Translations under genes and position numbers: made by a program
NCBI GenBank assembly: GCA_947095585.1
Contig: OX352765.1
Span: forward strand, 17,668,444 to 17,732,443
Length of the DNA stretch: 64,000 nucleotides
Origin: Nephrocerus scutellatus
Lineage: Eukaryota > Arthropoda > Insecta > Diptera > Pipunculidae
Direction: 5' to 3'
Shown here: piece after piece, positions 12,341 to 25,019 of the stretch
How the letters are laid out: each line of letters opens with the position of its first letter
Numbering within the stretch: position 1 is the first letter of the stretch
Notes under the pieces: model-generated
Told to the model about the DNA's origin: nothing
Database searches by the model: none
Seen by the model: the letters and a program-made list of their open reading frames with translations, nothing else

Positions 12341-12419
12341 AATGACTAGTAGATGAAAAGGCTATTAATTTACTTAAAGATCTTCCTAAACACCTTATAT
12401 TTAACAATATAATAATATT

Positions 12420-13600
12420 TATATTAATTTTTGGGGCGACAGGAACAGTCTATAGATTTACGTAGCCATCGCCAACGAAGGCATAATGCCGCGGTACTCT
12501 TCAGACATGAATTGTTAACGACAATTAGCGACAATCATATATAAAATGTACCAGTATTCATTGGTATGAGACACCCAGGCCGATTTAAGGTATGACGGCA
12601 ACCGGTTGTATGATGCGCAACTCCTAGCCGAGCAACTATCGTACCGGCAACAACAGGAGGGTCCACTGATTTGCCATATATGGTAACACCAGGGACACCT
12701 CTGATATTACCAATACTATGCTCTACCTGCATTTGGGCAGTAAACCACATCCCCCACGTTACATTCCCAGAAGAAACTGGGTCAGCATCCAAAGTTGTCC
12801 ACAGATCCGGTCAACTTTGCGGTCAAACCGGTCCGTTGGGCAAGACAACTCCCGTGGTACCAGAGGCAATCTTGGTGATATCAATGATCTCGGTTCGTTC
12901 AGATATAAGTGCCTAGGCGGTTGCAAAGGAGACCCTGACAGCACATTCGTCCGGAACCTCAAAACATATAATTTACTACTAGGATTCTAAGGCCAGCACC
13001 ACTAAGCAGTCCTAGGCCGCCTAGAATTTTACTATTCTAGGCACTCCAGTCAAACGGTGTTAGAATGACCCACTAAATACGAAAAGTTACCCAAAAGATT
13101 TTTCCCTAAGTACCAGTAGCCCATTCAGGGTCACTAAAGTACGAAGACATTGTCGAATCATGAGCATACTCTAAGTACCTACGGCCCTTTTATTTATCTT
13201 CCGTGGTAAAGCCCCGCACCATAATAATATTATATAATTTATACTTATGCTATGATAATCGTTTCGAGATCTTCGACGTTTCCTATGTAATATGGTTACA
13301 TATAGAGTTTGTGATGTAGTTGATTTAGTCGTAAGTAAATTTACTTTATTGCAATCAACTTGGTTACAATATTTTTGCCAACAAATGGAAGGGACCTACA
13401 ATTTAATGCCGTGTCCTAAATGAAAGTTGAGAAGCTTTCCGTGAGAAATTATTACTATGGGACGTTTGTCATACATTTGCGAGAGGTGGGACCAGGAAAA
13501 ATACTTTTGGTGTTTCCTAACCACTAGATCCACGGCATCCCAAAGTTATTAATAATACAAAATAAATAATATTGGCCTAATCACAATATAACTACTTGGG
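12420..13600. other. inserted DNA inside the split mariner
   Basis: This stretch lies between the N-terminal and central parts of a mariner relic. It is less AT-rich than its surroundings at 12540-12990. Two overlapping frames there (12535-12792 antisense and 12718-12990 sense) have no family signature I recognise. The right third contains an antisense SINE (separate entry). I infer one or more later insertions. Confidence 0.5.
13375..13545 (-). repeat. tRNA-headed SINE, antisense copy with deleted head
   Basis: Read antisense it begins GGATGCCGTGGATCTAGTGG, an A-box-like head, then jumps to ACACCAAAAG, having lost the B-box part present at 5772-5782. The body follows the 5.7-kb copy: CTCTCGCAAATG, GACAAACG, CACGGAAAGCTTCTCAA, GCATTAAATTGTAGGTCCCTT. 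A short insertion occurs before GCATTAAA. Confidence 0.8.
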
Positions 13601-13614
13601 TTCTTAAAGCCTTC

Positions 13615-13900
13615 AGCAAGATGGGTTCTAAAACTGCTTTAAGTTGAACAAAAATGCAATGAACGTACGATGTCACACGAGTGTTTTGGCTAAGAATCCA
13701 GAGGATTTGTAACGACAGAATTGACATGGGTTCATCACTTTATCCCTGTGACCAAACAGCAACCAAAAGAGTGAAGAAGATCTGGATCAAGAGCGCCGTA
13801 GTAAGCTAAAATTAAACTATTGACTAATAAAGTAATGGCATCAGTTTTTTTAAGACGCAAACGGTTGATAACCTTGTCAAGGGTCAAAAAACATTTTTCT
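13615..13900 (+). pseudogene. mariner transposase central relic (3' part of split element)
   Basis: Sense translation reads LAKNPEDL, HGFITLS, PNSNQKSEE, NKVMASVFLRRKR. This follows the mariner order of RNKKEFL, WIHHFTPE, NRQSAEW and GKVMASVFWD. The catalytic first Asp region is degenerate and stops occur. It continues the relic at 12150-12340. Confidence 0.7.
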
Positions 13901-16142
13901 AGATTTTTTTGGTTTGCTTATTAACAAACCCTTTAAGCCAAAAATGAGCCAAAAATTATGTGCGCCTTAAAAATTACAAAGTCGTCTATATGTGGTGCGA
14001 ATCGATGGCTCAATTTCATCCTAAATTTGGATAATTTTGTAGCGTTGTTCAAGCAAAATTCTATTCATAGTGATCTGCCACAATATACTGATAATAATTG
14101 TCAGCAGTGAACGCCGAATATGACAGCTCATTTGACAGTTAATCTTTAAGTAATTTCTATCTAAGCTAAAAAAACACCCTAAACAGCTCAAGTAAATTAA
14201 AGTAAATAGCTCAAAATTAAATTTATTTAGAATAAATCAAATGATTATGAAATGAAAAATTATTGACTTGACTCAAAGTTCGATCACGTAATCAGTATTA
14301 CCGAAAAAAATATTCAGTAACGAATTGTACGATTAGTGATGTGGTAATTCGGCCCCTGACCTCGCTATGCAGGTTATATATACATACCACATACACATAC
14401 TTACCGTATAAATAACACCTTTTCGAAACGCATAAATCTTCCCACGCACCAAACAAAGTTCAAATAAAAAATAAGTCATATAAATGCACTTTACACACAA
14501 TTACCTTTGGTTTCGTCCAACAAAGCAACGCGTCCATATACTTTTACAATGCCATATTATGTACGATGTCCTTTATTATTTTACGTATAAACATATTGTA
14601 TTTTTATGTTACTGCCTTATTTGTTGACGGTTACTTTTTTACGATCTCATATTATAAGCGTGCACTCATATTTGCTCGTATATCCAAGAAGTACAGACCA
14701 GCGTCCAGCATGTCACTCAGAAGCAACTATAAAAATTTGACTCATAAAGTCAGCGGATCGCAGGATATTGGAACACATTTTCGCGCGTTATGAGATATCG
14801 GACAAATATGGCAACGAAAGGACAAGCTAAGAAGAGGATATTGCCCTTTTATGACGGTCAAGTGAAAGTATATTATATCTAGATACAGATGGTGTTTTTC
14901 TATTACATTGTTTATCGACTACAGCCTTTTTTTTTACTTACACCCCAATTGTCATAGACCTGTCAAGAAAGAACTGATATCCTTCCATTAAAATAAAGTA
15001 AGAAACAATTACGAAAATAGCAAAAATTAAGTGATATGACTATAGCGATTTAAAATGACGTGAGACGACTATGAAACTAATTGAAACACAACTAACCAAA
15101 CATACAAGTTAAGTATTAGTTTTGCATTAACGTACAACTTCAATTAAAGTCAAATTGGCTTAATTTAAATGCAATTTTCCAATTAAATTAAGGACTTACT
15201 CATTCATTGTGTGCAACAGCTCAAAACTTTATTTGATTTGAGTTTATTCAGTTAACCAAATGACAAACTATGTGAGTTCGCATGAATTCGTAGAGGGAAT
15301 GTATGAAACGAATTGCATATATCATACAATCATACAACGAAAAAATCTACAAAATAAGTGTCATCATAATGAAATACAAAAAGAATAAAGTAACCCACAC
15401 TTTCGTATCATATGCTGCGTTTATGGCAGTGCTATAAATTAGCAATTCTATACCTAGTTGTCAAAACGTAGCAATGCTTAAGTTCATAGTGATATTTTAG
15501 TTAGGTACTGTATGACTATGTCGTGCTTATACCGTGTTCTTACAGCTGTCATTTGCGTGCCAAACTAAAAGACATCGGCTCGAAATCAGGAGACCAGAAC
15601 CAGATCCCAGTGTTATGTAATACGATGATGATAAAAGCAGCAATAGGAGATTGATGATAATCGACAAACTGTAAGGCAGCCCTTCAATTTTAGAAATGAA
15701 CTAGTGGCTTTTATTTAAGAAAAGAGTAAACAATTAAGATAAATTATAAGAAATTTTCTTAGAGCCTGAGAAGATTTACAATCAAACGAAAGCCGATAAT
15801 TTAAAAAACAAATGGAATATTTATACTCGTATATAGAACATTAAAACCGTCTGCTCTACAAATAAACGGGTCACTCATTTGTATTATTTAATTTAAAGTT
15901 AATTATCGTACAAAATGTATATTTAAAAAAAAAGCCAAAACCACGTCATGATCCACCAAGCCCCTTGAAGCATGCGCTCGTCAAAAAAAAAAAAGATCGG
16001 ACGGGGTTGTGTAAGAGCGCACAGCCGTTGGTTTGACATAAAACGTCTATGTCAACGAGTCACTGTTAGTGCAATAGATTGATTAGATTGAAATGAAAAC
16101 AAGACATTGACTGCATACTAAATATGCAATTTTGCATGATTA
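13901..16142. other. unassigned AT-rich DNA
   Basis: No supported gene. The block 15560-15680 has a tRNA-like snippet (AGACCAGAACCAGATCCCAG followed by ATGATGATAAAAG) that could be a decayed SINE, too weak to call. A-rich runs occur at 15985 and elsewhere. Confidence 0.4.
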
Positions 16143-16380
16143 TGTCCTGGTCAAAAATGTAGTCAAACCGGTTTTTTCGGTTTTTTTTTAACATGTAGTT
16201 TATTTTTAGAAGAGGACTCACTACATATAAGTATCTTTAGTTGTAAATAAGGGAATATGGCTAAAAATTTCTGGAAGTTTCTCGAAACTTTTCAATGAGT
16301 ATAAAAGGTGGCGTTCTCAGTGCGGGAAGAGTTATTCTCTTTCTTTTTGTTAAAACGGTGCATTCTATTTTGTCATTTAC
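16143..16380 (+). repeat. LTR 5' part (same family as 45.1-kb solo LTR)
   Basis: TGTCCTGGTCAAAAATGTAG, ACATGTAGTTTATTTTTAGA, TTGTAAATAAGGGAATA and TTTTCAATGAGTATAAA follow the first ~240 bases of the LTR at 45119-45606 in the same order. The GAGTATAAA segment probably holds the LTR TATA box. The 3' half is absent; a LINE relic in the opposite orientation begins at about 16440. Confidence 0.8.
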
Positions 16381-16439
16381 TATTTTCGTTTACTATTTTG
16401 AGAGCGAATTGCATTCGCTCTGTTATCATACTTTCGAAT

Positions 16440-18430
16440 TTACCTCGGACCATTAGGACTAGATCATCTGCATAGCCATTGTTTGTGATAAGATTACTCT
16501 TAAGCCTGTCGAGCAACTGATCCATCACCAGTAGCCACAAGAGTGGTGATAGAACGCCTCCTTGTGGGCAGCCTCTTGTTGCCGCTATTGTGATTAAACG
16601 AGGCCCGAGTTTCCTCTGATAGAGGAGTCTATTCTCCTGGCTCTAGCTAGTGTTTGAATTACTTCGAAGTTAGTGATGTCAATGAAGGCGCATGGTAACA
16701 TCTTTGCTTGGGAGTGTTTCTTCGATTTCGGTTGTCAGCTCATGAAGTGCTGTTTCTGTTGATTTTCCAGTCTGATATGCGTGTTGGCTGGGGTTAAATG
16801 GATTTGGTTGGAGTATTTTAGATCTTATGTAGTGACCTAAAATTTTTTCCATGGCTTTGAGAATAAATGATGTAAGGCTAATAGGCCTGTAAGACTTTGT
16901 ATCCTCGGGGGACTTCTTCCCTGCCTTTGGTAAGAAAATTATTCGTACATCTCTCCAGCCCATTGGTACATATTCTAGGCTATAGCTGGCTTTGTAGAGT
17001 CTTATGAGTAGAGATTCTATTAGGTGCAAGCCACGTTGTAGGAGTATCGGGTATATTCCGTCTCATCCTGGGGATTTGTTTGGGTCGAACGAATTTACTG
17101 CCCATCGAATTCCTTCTGTGGTGAAAATGTTATTTGAGCGTCTGTAGGCTTACGCGGGGGTAAGGTAAAGGTTTATGTTATTGTCCTCGTTTTCTTCTTG
17201 GTTGCCTAGTATTTAGCAGTTGGGGAAATGAATTTTTATGAAGCAGTCAAGAATTTCTAGTCTGTTTGATGTCAATTCGCCGTTTGGTTTTTTGACTGAT
17301 CCGAGTGGGTTTTTATGGTCGATGGAGAGAGCCTTGTATAGAAGACACGCTATTGGTAGTTTGTCAATACTACCACAAAATGCTCTCCAACTGTTTCTTA
17401 GTGCAGCGTTATATCTGGTAAGAGAAGTTCGATAGGACGTCCTGTTGTTTGTCCGTTTGGCCTTGTTAAAAAGTTTTCTAACCTCTCTTCTTTTGGCCTC
17501 GACATCATGATTCCACCATGGAACATCTCCCATGCCTCTGACGAGGACTGCGTGGCAGCTTGTTTGGTAGGCATTCATGATTGAGTTGAGGTCGTTTGCA
17601 GTGCTGTCTAAATCTACAGTCTTTCTAATAGGAGTACTGATACCTGTTAGGTTAAATTAGAGTGTGTCTAGGAAGACTTGCCAGTTAAAGTTTAGGGGTT
17701 CATATTTGATTTTGAACCCTGTTTAAATGTTGAAATTGATATACATGTGATCGGAGAATGATGCCTCCTTCATTACGTGCCAGCTCTGGATTGCAATGGC
17801 CATTCCTGCATCTGACAAGGTAAGGTCTAGTAACTCTCTCCTAACGGCGTTTATGAAGGTTGCATCATTCCCCACATTATTTATAATATTTTTGGATAAG
17901 CAGTTATTTAAAAGTTGCTCACCTCTTGTATTTGTGTCGGTGCTTCCCCAGAATGTGTGGTGAGAATTTGCATCACATCCGATCACGAAACTTTGTCAAT
18001 GAGCTATGCAGTATTCTGTGAAGCTCTGTGTTGATTCCGGAGGGCGTTCTTCTTCTTCTCCCGGGAAATAGGCAGTGGCAAAATTGATGATGGTGCTCTT
18101 GCCTCCGTTATTTGTGGGCGTCTCTAGTGAGCTCGCGGTTAGGTCTCTGGAAATGATTTGATTTAGAGAGTAAATATTGAACGAGTGGTGACATAGGATA
18201 GCTGTCCTTGGTCTCTCGTTTCCTTTGCTATAAATCAACTTACCTATATTGTTTTGTATTCCCAGAATTTTATCGTATTTGGTCCATGGCTCTTGGATGA
18301 GAGATATGTTCCAGTTTTTGGCTGCGAAAAGCAGGCATAAATTGGCAGTGGTTGCCTTGGATCCATGCAGATCTATCTGCACGCACTTCAACATTTTGAA
18401 TCTTGGTCCCATTAGTTGATTTATAAATCT
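16440..18430 (-). pseudogene. LINE relic, family B (R1/Jockey-group type), endonuclease to reverse transcriptase
   Basis: Antisense frames give the full order of a LINE ORF2 start. An endonuclease N-terminus lies at 18445-17996 (IDLHGSKATTANLCLLFA, SLIQEPWTKYDKI, INFATAYFPGE). The endonuclease end lies at 17986-17723 (IGCDANSHHTFWGSTDTN, RGEQLLN, LDLTLSD, SFSDH). The linker at 17578-17213 has VPWWNHDVEAKRREVRKLFN. The reverse transcriptase start at 17029-16679 has VRIIFLPKAGKK, SYRPISLTSFILKAMEKI and FNPSQHAYQTGKSTETAL. Further RT sequence continues leftward in broken frames (GCPQGGVLSP and ADDLVL-like antisense at 16440-16580). Stops separate the pieces, so it is dead. Confidence 0.88.
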
Positions 18431-18449
18431 AAGACCTGAGCGCACTTTA

Positions 18450-20985
18450 AGTTCCTAACTCCATTCGATAGGAAAATTTTACAGATAATATTATTGGTCG
18501 AAATACTATTATGGACACCCTTCTAAAACGAGACTTAAAAGAGCTGCAGTGATACTGAGATGGTGCTAGCTTATATGCGAGAAGAGGATTATTATCGGAT
18601 AGTCCTTTGCGAAAGGAATCATGGGACACAAAAGCAGGGTTATTGCTTAATCGCCTTGAAATTCAGACCGCTTAAGAGATTTTTAAAGTAATGTCAAGAT
18701 CAAATCTCACAAGAAATGCCAGAAAAGAAGATTGTTGCAAATTATAATTGTTTTATCTTTCGCTTTTCGGAGGGAGCGTCTGCCAATCCAATACAAATTT
18801 TTGAACATATTTCACAATTTTACATTAAACATTCATTAGCTTTTTATTGGATTTCAAGCGAGAGTATTCAATACTTTTGCCAGTCACATGTACTTCCACT
18901 ATTTCAATTCTTTCATTTTCAAGTCTGTTTAAAAGTTTTCTTATACCTTATATATTCTTTCTTATATAGAAATTATCGTGTTTGATCTTTGCGCACCTCG
19001 ACTAAATATTCTAAGGACCAAAATAAATACATTCCCGATTACCTAACTATGGTAATTTATGTAGATCGCTATACAACATTAACCAATGTTATCTTTTGTT
19101 TACCTTAAACTCATCTAGCAAAAGTTGCATTGCCATCGAATTTCCGGACCCTTCTGAATCGACACGTTTCACATGACCTCTTTTCCTAACTTTAATTTAT
19201 TTTTCGTGAATTGCCCGAGGGCGCGTCCGACCCATTAAGAGTACAACACGCGAACACACAACAAATTATAATATCAACTAAACCGGTGCGGGTCGATTAT
19301 ATAATCAACATAAATCACTTTCTTGGAAGATAGAACATCTATTTGCGCATCCCAAATTATTATAATTTATTAGAATTGTTCTTCGCGGTGACACGACATG
19401 ACGGACCAATTATATTGCGGCACCGAGCGTTTTTGTTCACAATCACAATGTTGAAATGGGACGTGAGCGTAGTTTGTCATTTCCGAGAAGAGCACAATTA
19501 ATTATTTAAGGTGGTTCTGCATTTGCATTAATGAAACAACCCCCCCCCCCCCCCAACTAACTACATTCTATATCGTTGCTTATTTTTGGACTTCTTAATA
19601 ATAGTTAGATTATAATAATGAAACTGCATATTTCTATGGAAATATATAAATAACATTTCCTTTTTTAATAATATTTGGAAAGAGCCTCTGTCCGACTATA
19701 CCGGACAGATAGCCAGACGGCTTGACGAACGGATCGATAAATTGACTTTGTATTATAAACTTCGGTCCCCCATTTTTTTGAAAAATAACGAAATTGTAAA
19801 CGAGTTTTTAGTGTATACTGTACCACCCCTAACAACACGTCGAACAAACCCTGAAAGTTAATAAAACCCATAATTGGAAATCGCCCCATTCTTGGTAATT
19901 AATGTTAGCAACAACATCAAACGATGTATTATCTTCAATGCAAACTCATCAGTTCCATTTTGCTTATACATCAGCGATCATCATCCCCACAATTCATCCA
20001 TTCATTTCTATCAGTGTAGGTATTACTGAAAATAATTTACCAGAACCAAAAAAAACAAAAAATTAACAGAAAAATAGGGACGAATCCTCTTGAGTTTCTC
20101 AAGTAATTACAGGTACAGTATAGGTATCATCTGTTAATAAGGTTGCGGTTGGGTGGTGTGCGTCCAAGATGGATGATGCTGCAAAATGTCAGAGAAAAAG
20201 TTTTTCCCGCTCTACTTTGTGCTAACAACCCGTTAAAAAATATGCATCTTCCTTGGCGTAAGATTCTCTAAAGCACATAGTTGATGAACACGTATAAGAG
20301 AAGACTTACCATATACAACTTTATGCCGTGCTTTTAGTATATGATGAGGATGAAAAATTATGTCTTGATGAGCATAACGTACTATTTATATGTTACGCTT
20401 TCCAAGAAAGTAGCTGAGTTTAGGATATATTTGTCTGTCTGTCTACAAATGTATGTCTGCTTCAATGAAAATGAATGTACAAGCGCGGAAAGTTTTCATT
20501 TTTCCAGGAGAATAGGAAGTGTAAGAAGGTCCTTGTGTCCTTTGGCGAAGACACATAACAGACACATCGCACAAACAACATTTTACCTGGCAATATGAGT
20601 TTGACCATAAACATGAGAAAGAATTTTACACATACCCAGTTAGAAGGCGTTGAAGGGTGGGTGAAGTTTTTTAAAAGTAGCTTAACCTGCCAAATATTTT
20701 CTCAATGGTTGAAACAATCCAGTGGATAGAGTAAAAATATTATACCATCTCATATGTTTATGTGAGTAAAGTAACTAAGTTTTTGATCTCTGTTGTGTTG
20801 TTGTGTACACCTTGTAAGTTTTCCGATTATCGTATATCTAGTTGTATTCAATTGTAATATACAAGATGCTAAGTCAGTGTGTCTACATGTGTTTTTTTTT
20901 ATATTATAAACATTTTAATTTTTTTTTTTTACAATATAAATAAGCAAATATTGCTCACTTAGGAGCATAGGGTAGAAACATAATT
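18450..20985. other. unassigned AT-rich DNA
   Basis: No supported gene. A 15-C homopolymer sits at 19540-19554. Frames at 18716-18985, 19665-19889 and 20341-20598 are low-complexity or lack family content. Confidence 0.4.
19540..19554. repeat. poly-C run (15 nt)
   Basis: Direct count of consecutive C between AACAA and AACTAACTA. Such runs are prone to assembly length error. Confidence 0.95.
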
Positions 20986-22060
20986 CCTCCATCCTCGTCG
21001 ATCTTGCGCTAGTCGTTTACTTTCTCGCCACGCTCCAGTAGTCCCCGACTCATTCAACACTGATCTCTGATTTTCCAATGTCATCATCCGGTTTCCTCAG
21101 AGTGTGACCATTCCACCGCCACTTTCTTCGCCGTATCTCAATCGCAACTGTTTGACTAGATGTTATTTGTTGCAATATCGTGTTGGGCCAGACTCTTCTT
21201 AGACACTTATTGATGAAAACCTGAAGTCTTTTTGTTGCAGAAGCTGTAACTTGCCAGTTCTCACAATCATAAAGAAGAACTGATTTCACACTTGAAGGTG
21301 TTAATTTTTGTGCTTCTCGAGATGTTACGAGAGCGCCACACTTTGTTAAGTTGGTGGCGGGCTTTATTTATGCGAGACGATATATCTTTTCAGCTTTTGA
21401 AATGGACGCCATTGTTTTCCGTTCGGAGCTTCGATGTTTGTTTGCATCATTACACTGTCCAGGGCGACCAAAAAGAGCAGTGGTGATAATACACAACCTT
21501 GACGTCCTCCTTTGGTAATGTAAAAATTGACACTTTGCTTACCTTTGAAGCGAACACTGCATACCGCATCTTTATAGAGTTCACGAATGAAATCCACGAT
21601 TGTTTCCGGTACACCCAAATTTTGCAGTGCGCTCCAAATAGCGGGTCTGGATATAGTGTCAAAAATTCGCTCAAAATCCACGAACAAGAGAAACAGCGGT
21701 GATCTCCATTCTACAGTCTGTTCAATAAAAATCCGCAGTGTATTGATGTGGTCCACACAGCATCGATTAGGCCTAGATCCGGCTTGTTCACGTCGCAGAA
21801 GACTATTCACAGTTGGTGATATACGATCTAATATGATCAAATCCAAAACCTTCGCAATCGTGTTGAGTAGAGTAATTGTTAGAGTAATTTTTACAGTCAC
21901 TCAGGTCGCCTTTTTTTGGGGATCATTATGATAACACCTTCTTTCCAACTGTCTGGAATTTTACGTGTTATACGATTGTGTCAACCCAACAGAGAGCACT
22001 CTTGCCTCTTTCCATGTTAACTTTACCAAAATAACTTGTCCAATAGGGGTCTTTTGATTT
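20985..22060 (-). pseudogene. LINE relic, family C (reverse transcriptase and C-terminus)
   Basis: The antisense frame 21900-21364 reads ITLLNTIAKVLDLIILDRI, LRREQAGSRPNRCCVDHI, FLLFVDFERIFDTISRPAIW and KGGRQGCVLSPLLFLVALD: reverse transcriptase blocks up to the box before the YADD motif. The YADD region itself is deleted. Next, 21289-21050 reads VLLYDCENWQ, LQVFINKCLRRVWPNTI and IRRRKWRWNGHTLRKPDDDI, the post-RT tail. The same tail occurs sense at 41849-42190. It is dead through a deletion and frameshifts. Confidence 0.87.
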
Positions 22061-23200
22061 TATTATAGCCAATCACCAGCTTCATGAATCTTTTTTTATT
22101 ATTATTGTTTTAAAGTTGTTTATTACTCAATTGGCTGCAGTTAGTATTGTCCGAACGTAATCGCAATACTTTCGGTCTTATGAAAAGCACACAGTTTCGT
22201 AATGTAAACGTAAATTGCCAGTGGCTGTTCACAATAGAGCCATAAGGACCTTGCAACGTGTAGCCAATGTGTAATTTTAAAATTGGAGATCAAATTGTTT
22301 GCCAGGGGCAATATACTATACAAATTTTTAATTTCAATGTAAATTAATATTACGTTCACTAAATCTACGTCGTTTTCTATTATAACTCGTATTTACAAAA
22401 AAAAGAAAACAATCACAACATCAAATGAGAAAAGTACTCAATGCCTTGCGATGCTATTGCTTTTTCCATCCCAATGACAAATCACTCATTCCATCTTTCA
22501 TTTTCTCCCTCGAGTAATTACGCGAGAAATAATTGGATTAAAAATGAATAAAATTCTCTCCGGCAAATTTCGCTTCGTGCCGTAGGAAAACTTTTGCATA
22601 AACAAACTGCGACGACGACGATGGTCATCGTCATCGCTTCATGATGAGATAATTAAATACTCCTCCCTCGAATGCTTAGTTAACCGTTAAATTTCAAGAA
22701 GACGTCGCATTTTTTCCAGTGTTTCTAGTCAAGAATCAGCAAAGCTATGTCACGACTTTAAGTCGCAGTACCCCTCCGCGTCTGTCCCAAGTTTCATTCG
22801 CAAAACATGCTGTGTTGGCATTGTGTCGACGGTAAGCTTCAATTTTGAAATGTGGCATTACGGAACTAAAGCTGAAATCACTTGGAAGTTAATTACCAAC
22901 AACCATCTTCCAGAAATGTATCTAAAGAAGAAGGTGCTTGTTTGTAATGCTTTTTTTACCATTTAACATGAGATGAAGCAGGTATTTAATGCATGCTGCA
23001 ATTTGTAATAATTCCTAACAATTTCCTTGCATTGGACTTATTAATCTTGCAGAAGAATTTCGACAGGACATACGAAATCCGAAAAGTAAAGTAAAGCAAC
23101 AGAGTACAAAAAAAAGTCATATAATTTGTTAACGTTGGTGTACAAACGAACAGACGGAAGGAAAGCTCAACGTAGATGTAATATACCTAATGTACTAGTT
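22061..23200. other. unassigned intergenic DNA
   Basis: AT-rich with no supported gene. A frame at 22141-22359 antisense has no family signature. No tandem or inverted structure was noticed. Confidence 0.4.
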
Positions 23201-23204
23201 GTAC

Positions 23205-24590
23205 TACTCATCTCATCATCATCATATTTGGCTCTGAAACCGGGTTCGGGTTCTGGACTCCCGCAGTCACTAAACTCTGGGCGTCCTGGTCTACGCCATC
23301 CTCCCAGCGTAGGCTTGACCAGCCTCGCTGTCGTGTTCCCAAAATTCTACCGCAAAGGACTTTCAAAGTCTCTGATCCATATGTAAGTACCATTGTCTTA
23401 TATACCAGCAGTTTGGATGTTATAGTTAAGTTCCTGGAATTGAAAAGTCTTGACAGACTATAGAAGGCTGTTATCGGCTGCTACAGTTGACCCGAGATAG
23501 TTAAAGGATTGCACCATTACTTTGTTTTGCTCTCATGTATGTGCAGCCCCAGATTTTTTGTCACCCGCTCAATCTGGATAAAAGCTTCATGCACAGCTCT
23601 TGGGTTTCTACCAACGATGTCAATATCGTCTGCGTAAGCCAGTATCTGAATAGACTTGTAAAGGATTGTTCCTCTCGCCGTTACGTCTGAGTCTCGAATC
23701 ACTGTGTAAAACTCTAGACATTTTTCCAAATCTGATCAGTTGTTTATTTGCCTAGGATGACCAATGATAACTTAAGCGTATGGGGCTATCCTGTCTTGAA
23801 GGATAGAGAAGAAAATCTTATACGCGGTACTCAACAACGTTATACCACGATAATTGCTGCACTTTGTGATATAGCCCTTCTTATGTATGGAGTACAGGAT
23901 GCCTTTTCGCCAGTCTTCTGGCATAGCTTCTTCCTCTCATACTTGCACTATTAATATTATTCATAAATTGCTTGGTGTATTTTGGGGGGCCTCCTATTTT
24001 ATTCACCTCCGCTGGGATCCCATCTGATCCCGGGGCCTTATTATTTTTGAGCCGATTTATCGCTCTGCTAACTTCGGGTATGCTTGGTGGCGGCAGCATA
24101 GTATGGTCTTCGATCATTGGTGGAGCCTCCAATTCCTCAGTTAGCTGGCCATTTAGCAACTATTGGCTCTTCCCATTGCTCTAAGATTCCTTTAAGATCG
24201 ACCCTCTTTGCCCTTGCAGTATGTGCAACGTAGTCATACCGCGGAGTCTTTGGTAAAACTTCCGCACCTGGTACGTTCCTTGCTCTCTGTCCGGTTACAT
24301 TCTTTTGCTGACTAGAAACCCCACCCCGAGCACGTGATGTCTTACATGACTGCTGTAATATAGGTCATATTCTGATTTTTGTAAGACACCATTCCCCGTC
24401 CACCGCATCACCTGTATTGCTGTTATGTCAGCCTTATATTTAGACAGGGTATTGGCCAGCTGCTGTGCAGCTTGAGCTCTATACAGTGAGCGTACGTTCC
24501 ATGAGAAAATTCTTAAATCGTTTAGCCGTTTTCGTTGCCGTGGTCGTCGTCGTTCATCAGTGTATCCGAGGCTGATTTTGGGTTCCGTAA
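23205..24590 (-). pseudogene. LINE relic, family D (RTE/L1-like), nearly full span but internally deleted
   Basis: Read antisense from 24570, the endonuclease starts IFSWNVRSLYRAQAAQQLAN, LSKYKADITAIQVMRWTGNG and continues to VGFLVSKRM. A 24159-23881 segment gives VSRAINRLKNNKAPGSDGIPAE, the RT entry. A 23729-23517 segment gives IQILAYADDIDIVGRNPRAV, with an intact YADD catalytic box. The 3' end reads CCAGGACGCCC, ...GAGCCAAATATGATGATGATG, a TGATGA-rich tail typical of RTE-like elements. Blocks between these pieces are missing, so the copy is defective. A truncated tail of the same family lies at 27655-27765. Confidence 0.85.
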
Positions 24591-24599
24591 TATGGTTTT

Positions 24600-24960
24600 T
24601 TATGGGCGAGGTTATTGGCCTCGCGCTAACCTAACATTGAAAGGACTGGCCCGATCATTCAGCTTTTCCTGCATTGGAGGAAAATTACCGGCGGCCACCA
24701 CGTAGAGGTTTGATCGCACTTCCACCAGTCAGAGATAGTTACGGCCACCTGCAATTCTAAATCATTCTGTGTTATTCCCCCTATTCTGCTGATGGCTGAC
24801 CGCCAAAATGATGACAATGATCCCTTGCCAGTTTTTTCAAAGGCTTAGGTAACCTTTTTTTGGGATCGTCACGATGACACCGTTAGCTAAAAGTTTCACT
24901 ATTGAGATAATAGAATATTAAGCTTACAAACGGAAGACTATAAAATAAGACCAATTAGTC
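24600..24960. other. probable LINE 5' flank
   Basis: GC-richer sequence upstream (antisense sense) of the family D endonuclease start; probably its 5' untranslated region. No independent gene is visible. It ends just before the cuticular gene 3' end. Confidence 0.35.
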
Positions 24961-25019
24961 AGTTTTTAAATAGCAAATTTATTTTGATAAACATTTTCAT
25001 AAATTCATAGCAGGATGAC

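Noticed and set aside
12535..12990. Overlapping sense and antisense frames as a gene
   Set aside because: No recognisable domain, mutually exclusive strands, and the stretch lies in DNA inserted into a mariner.
15560..15680. Additional SINE copy
   Set aside because: Only a weak B-box-like snippet; the body does not match the SINE family here.
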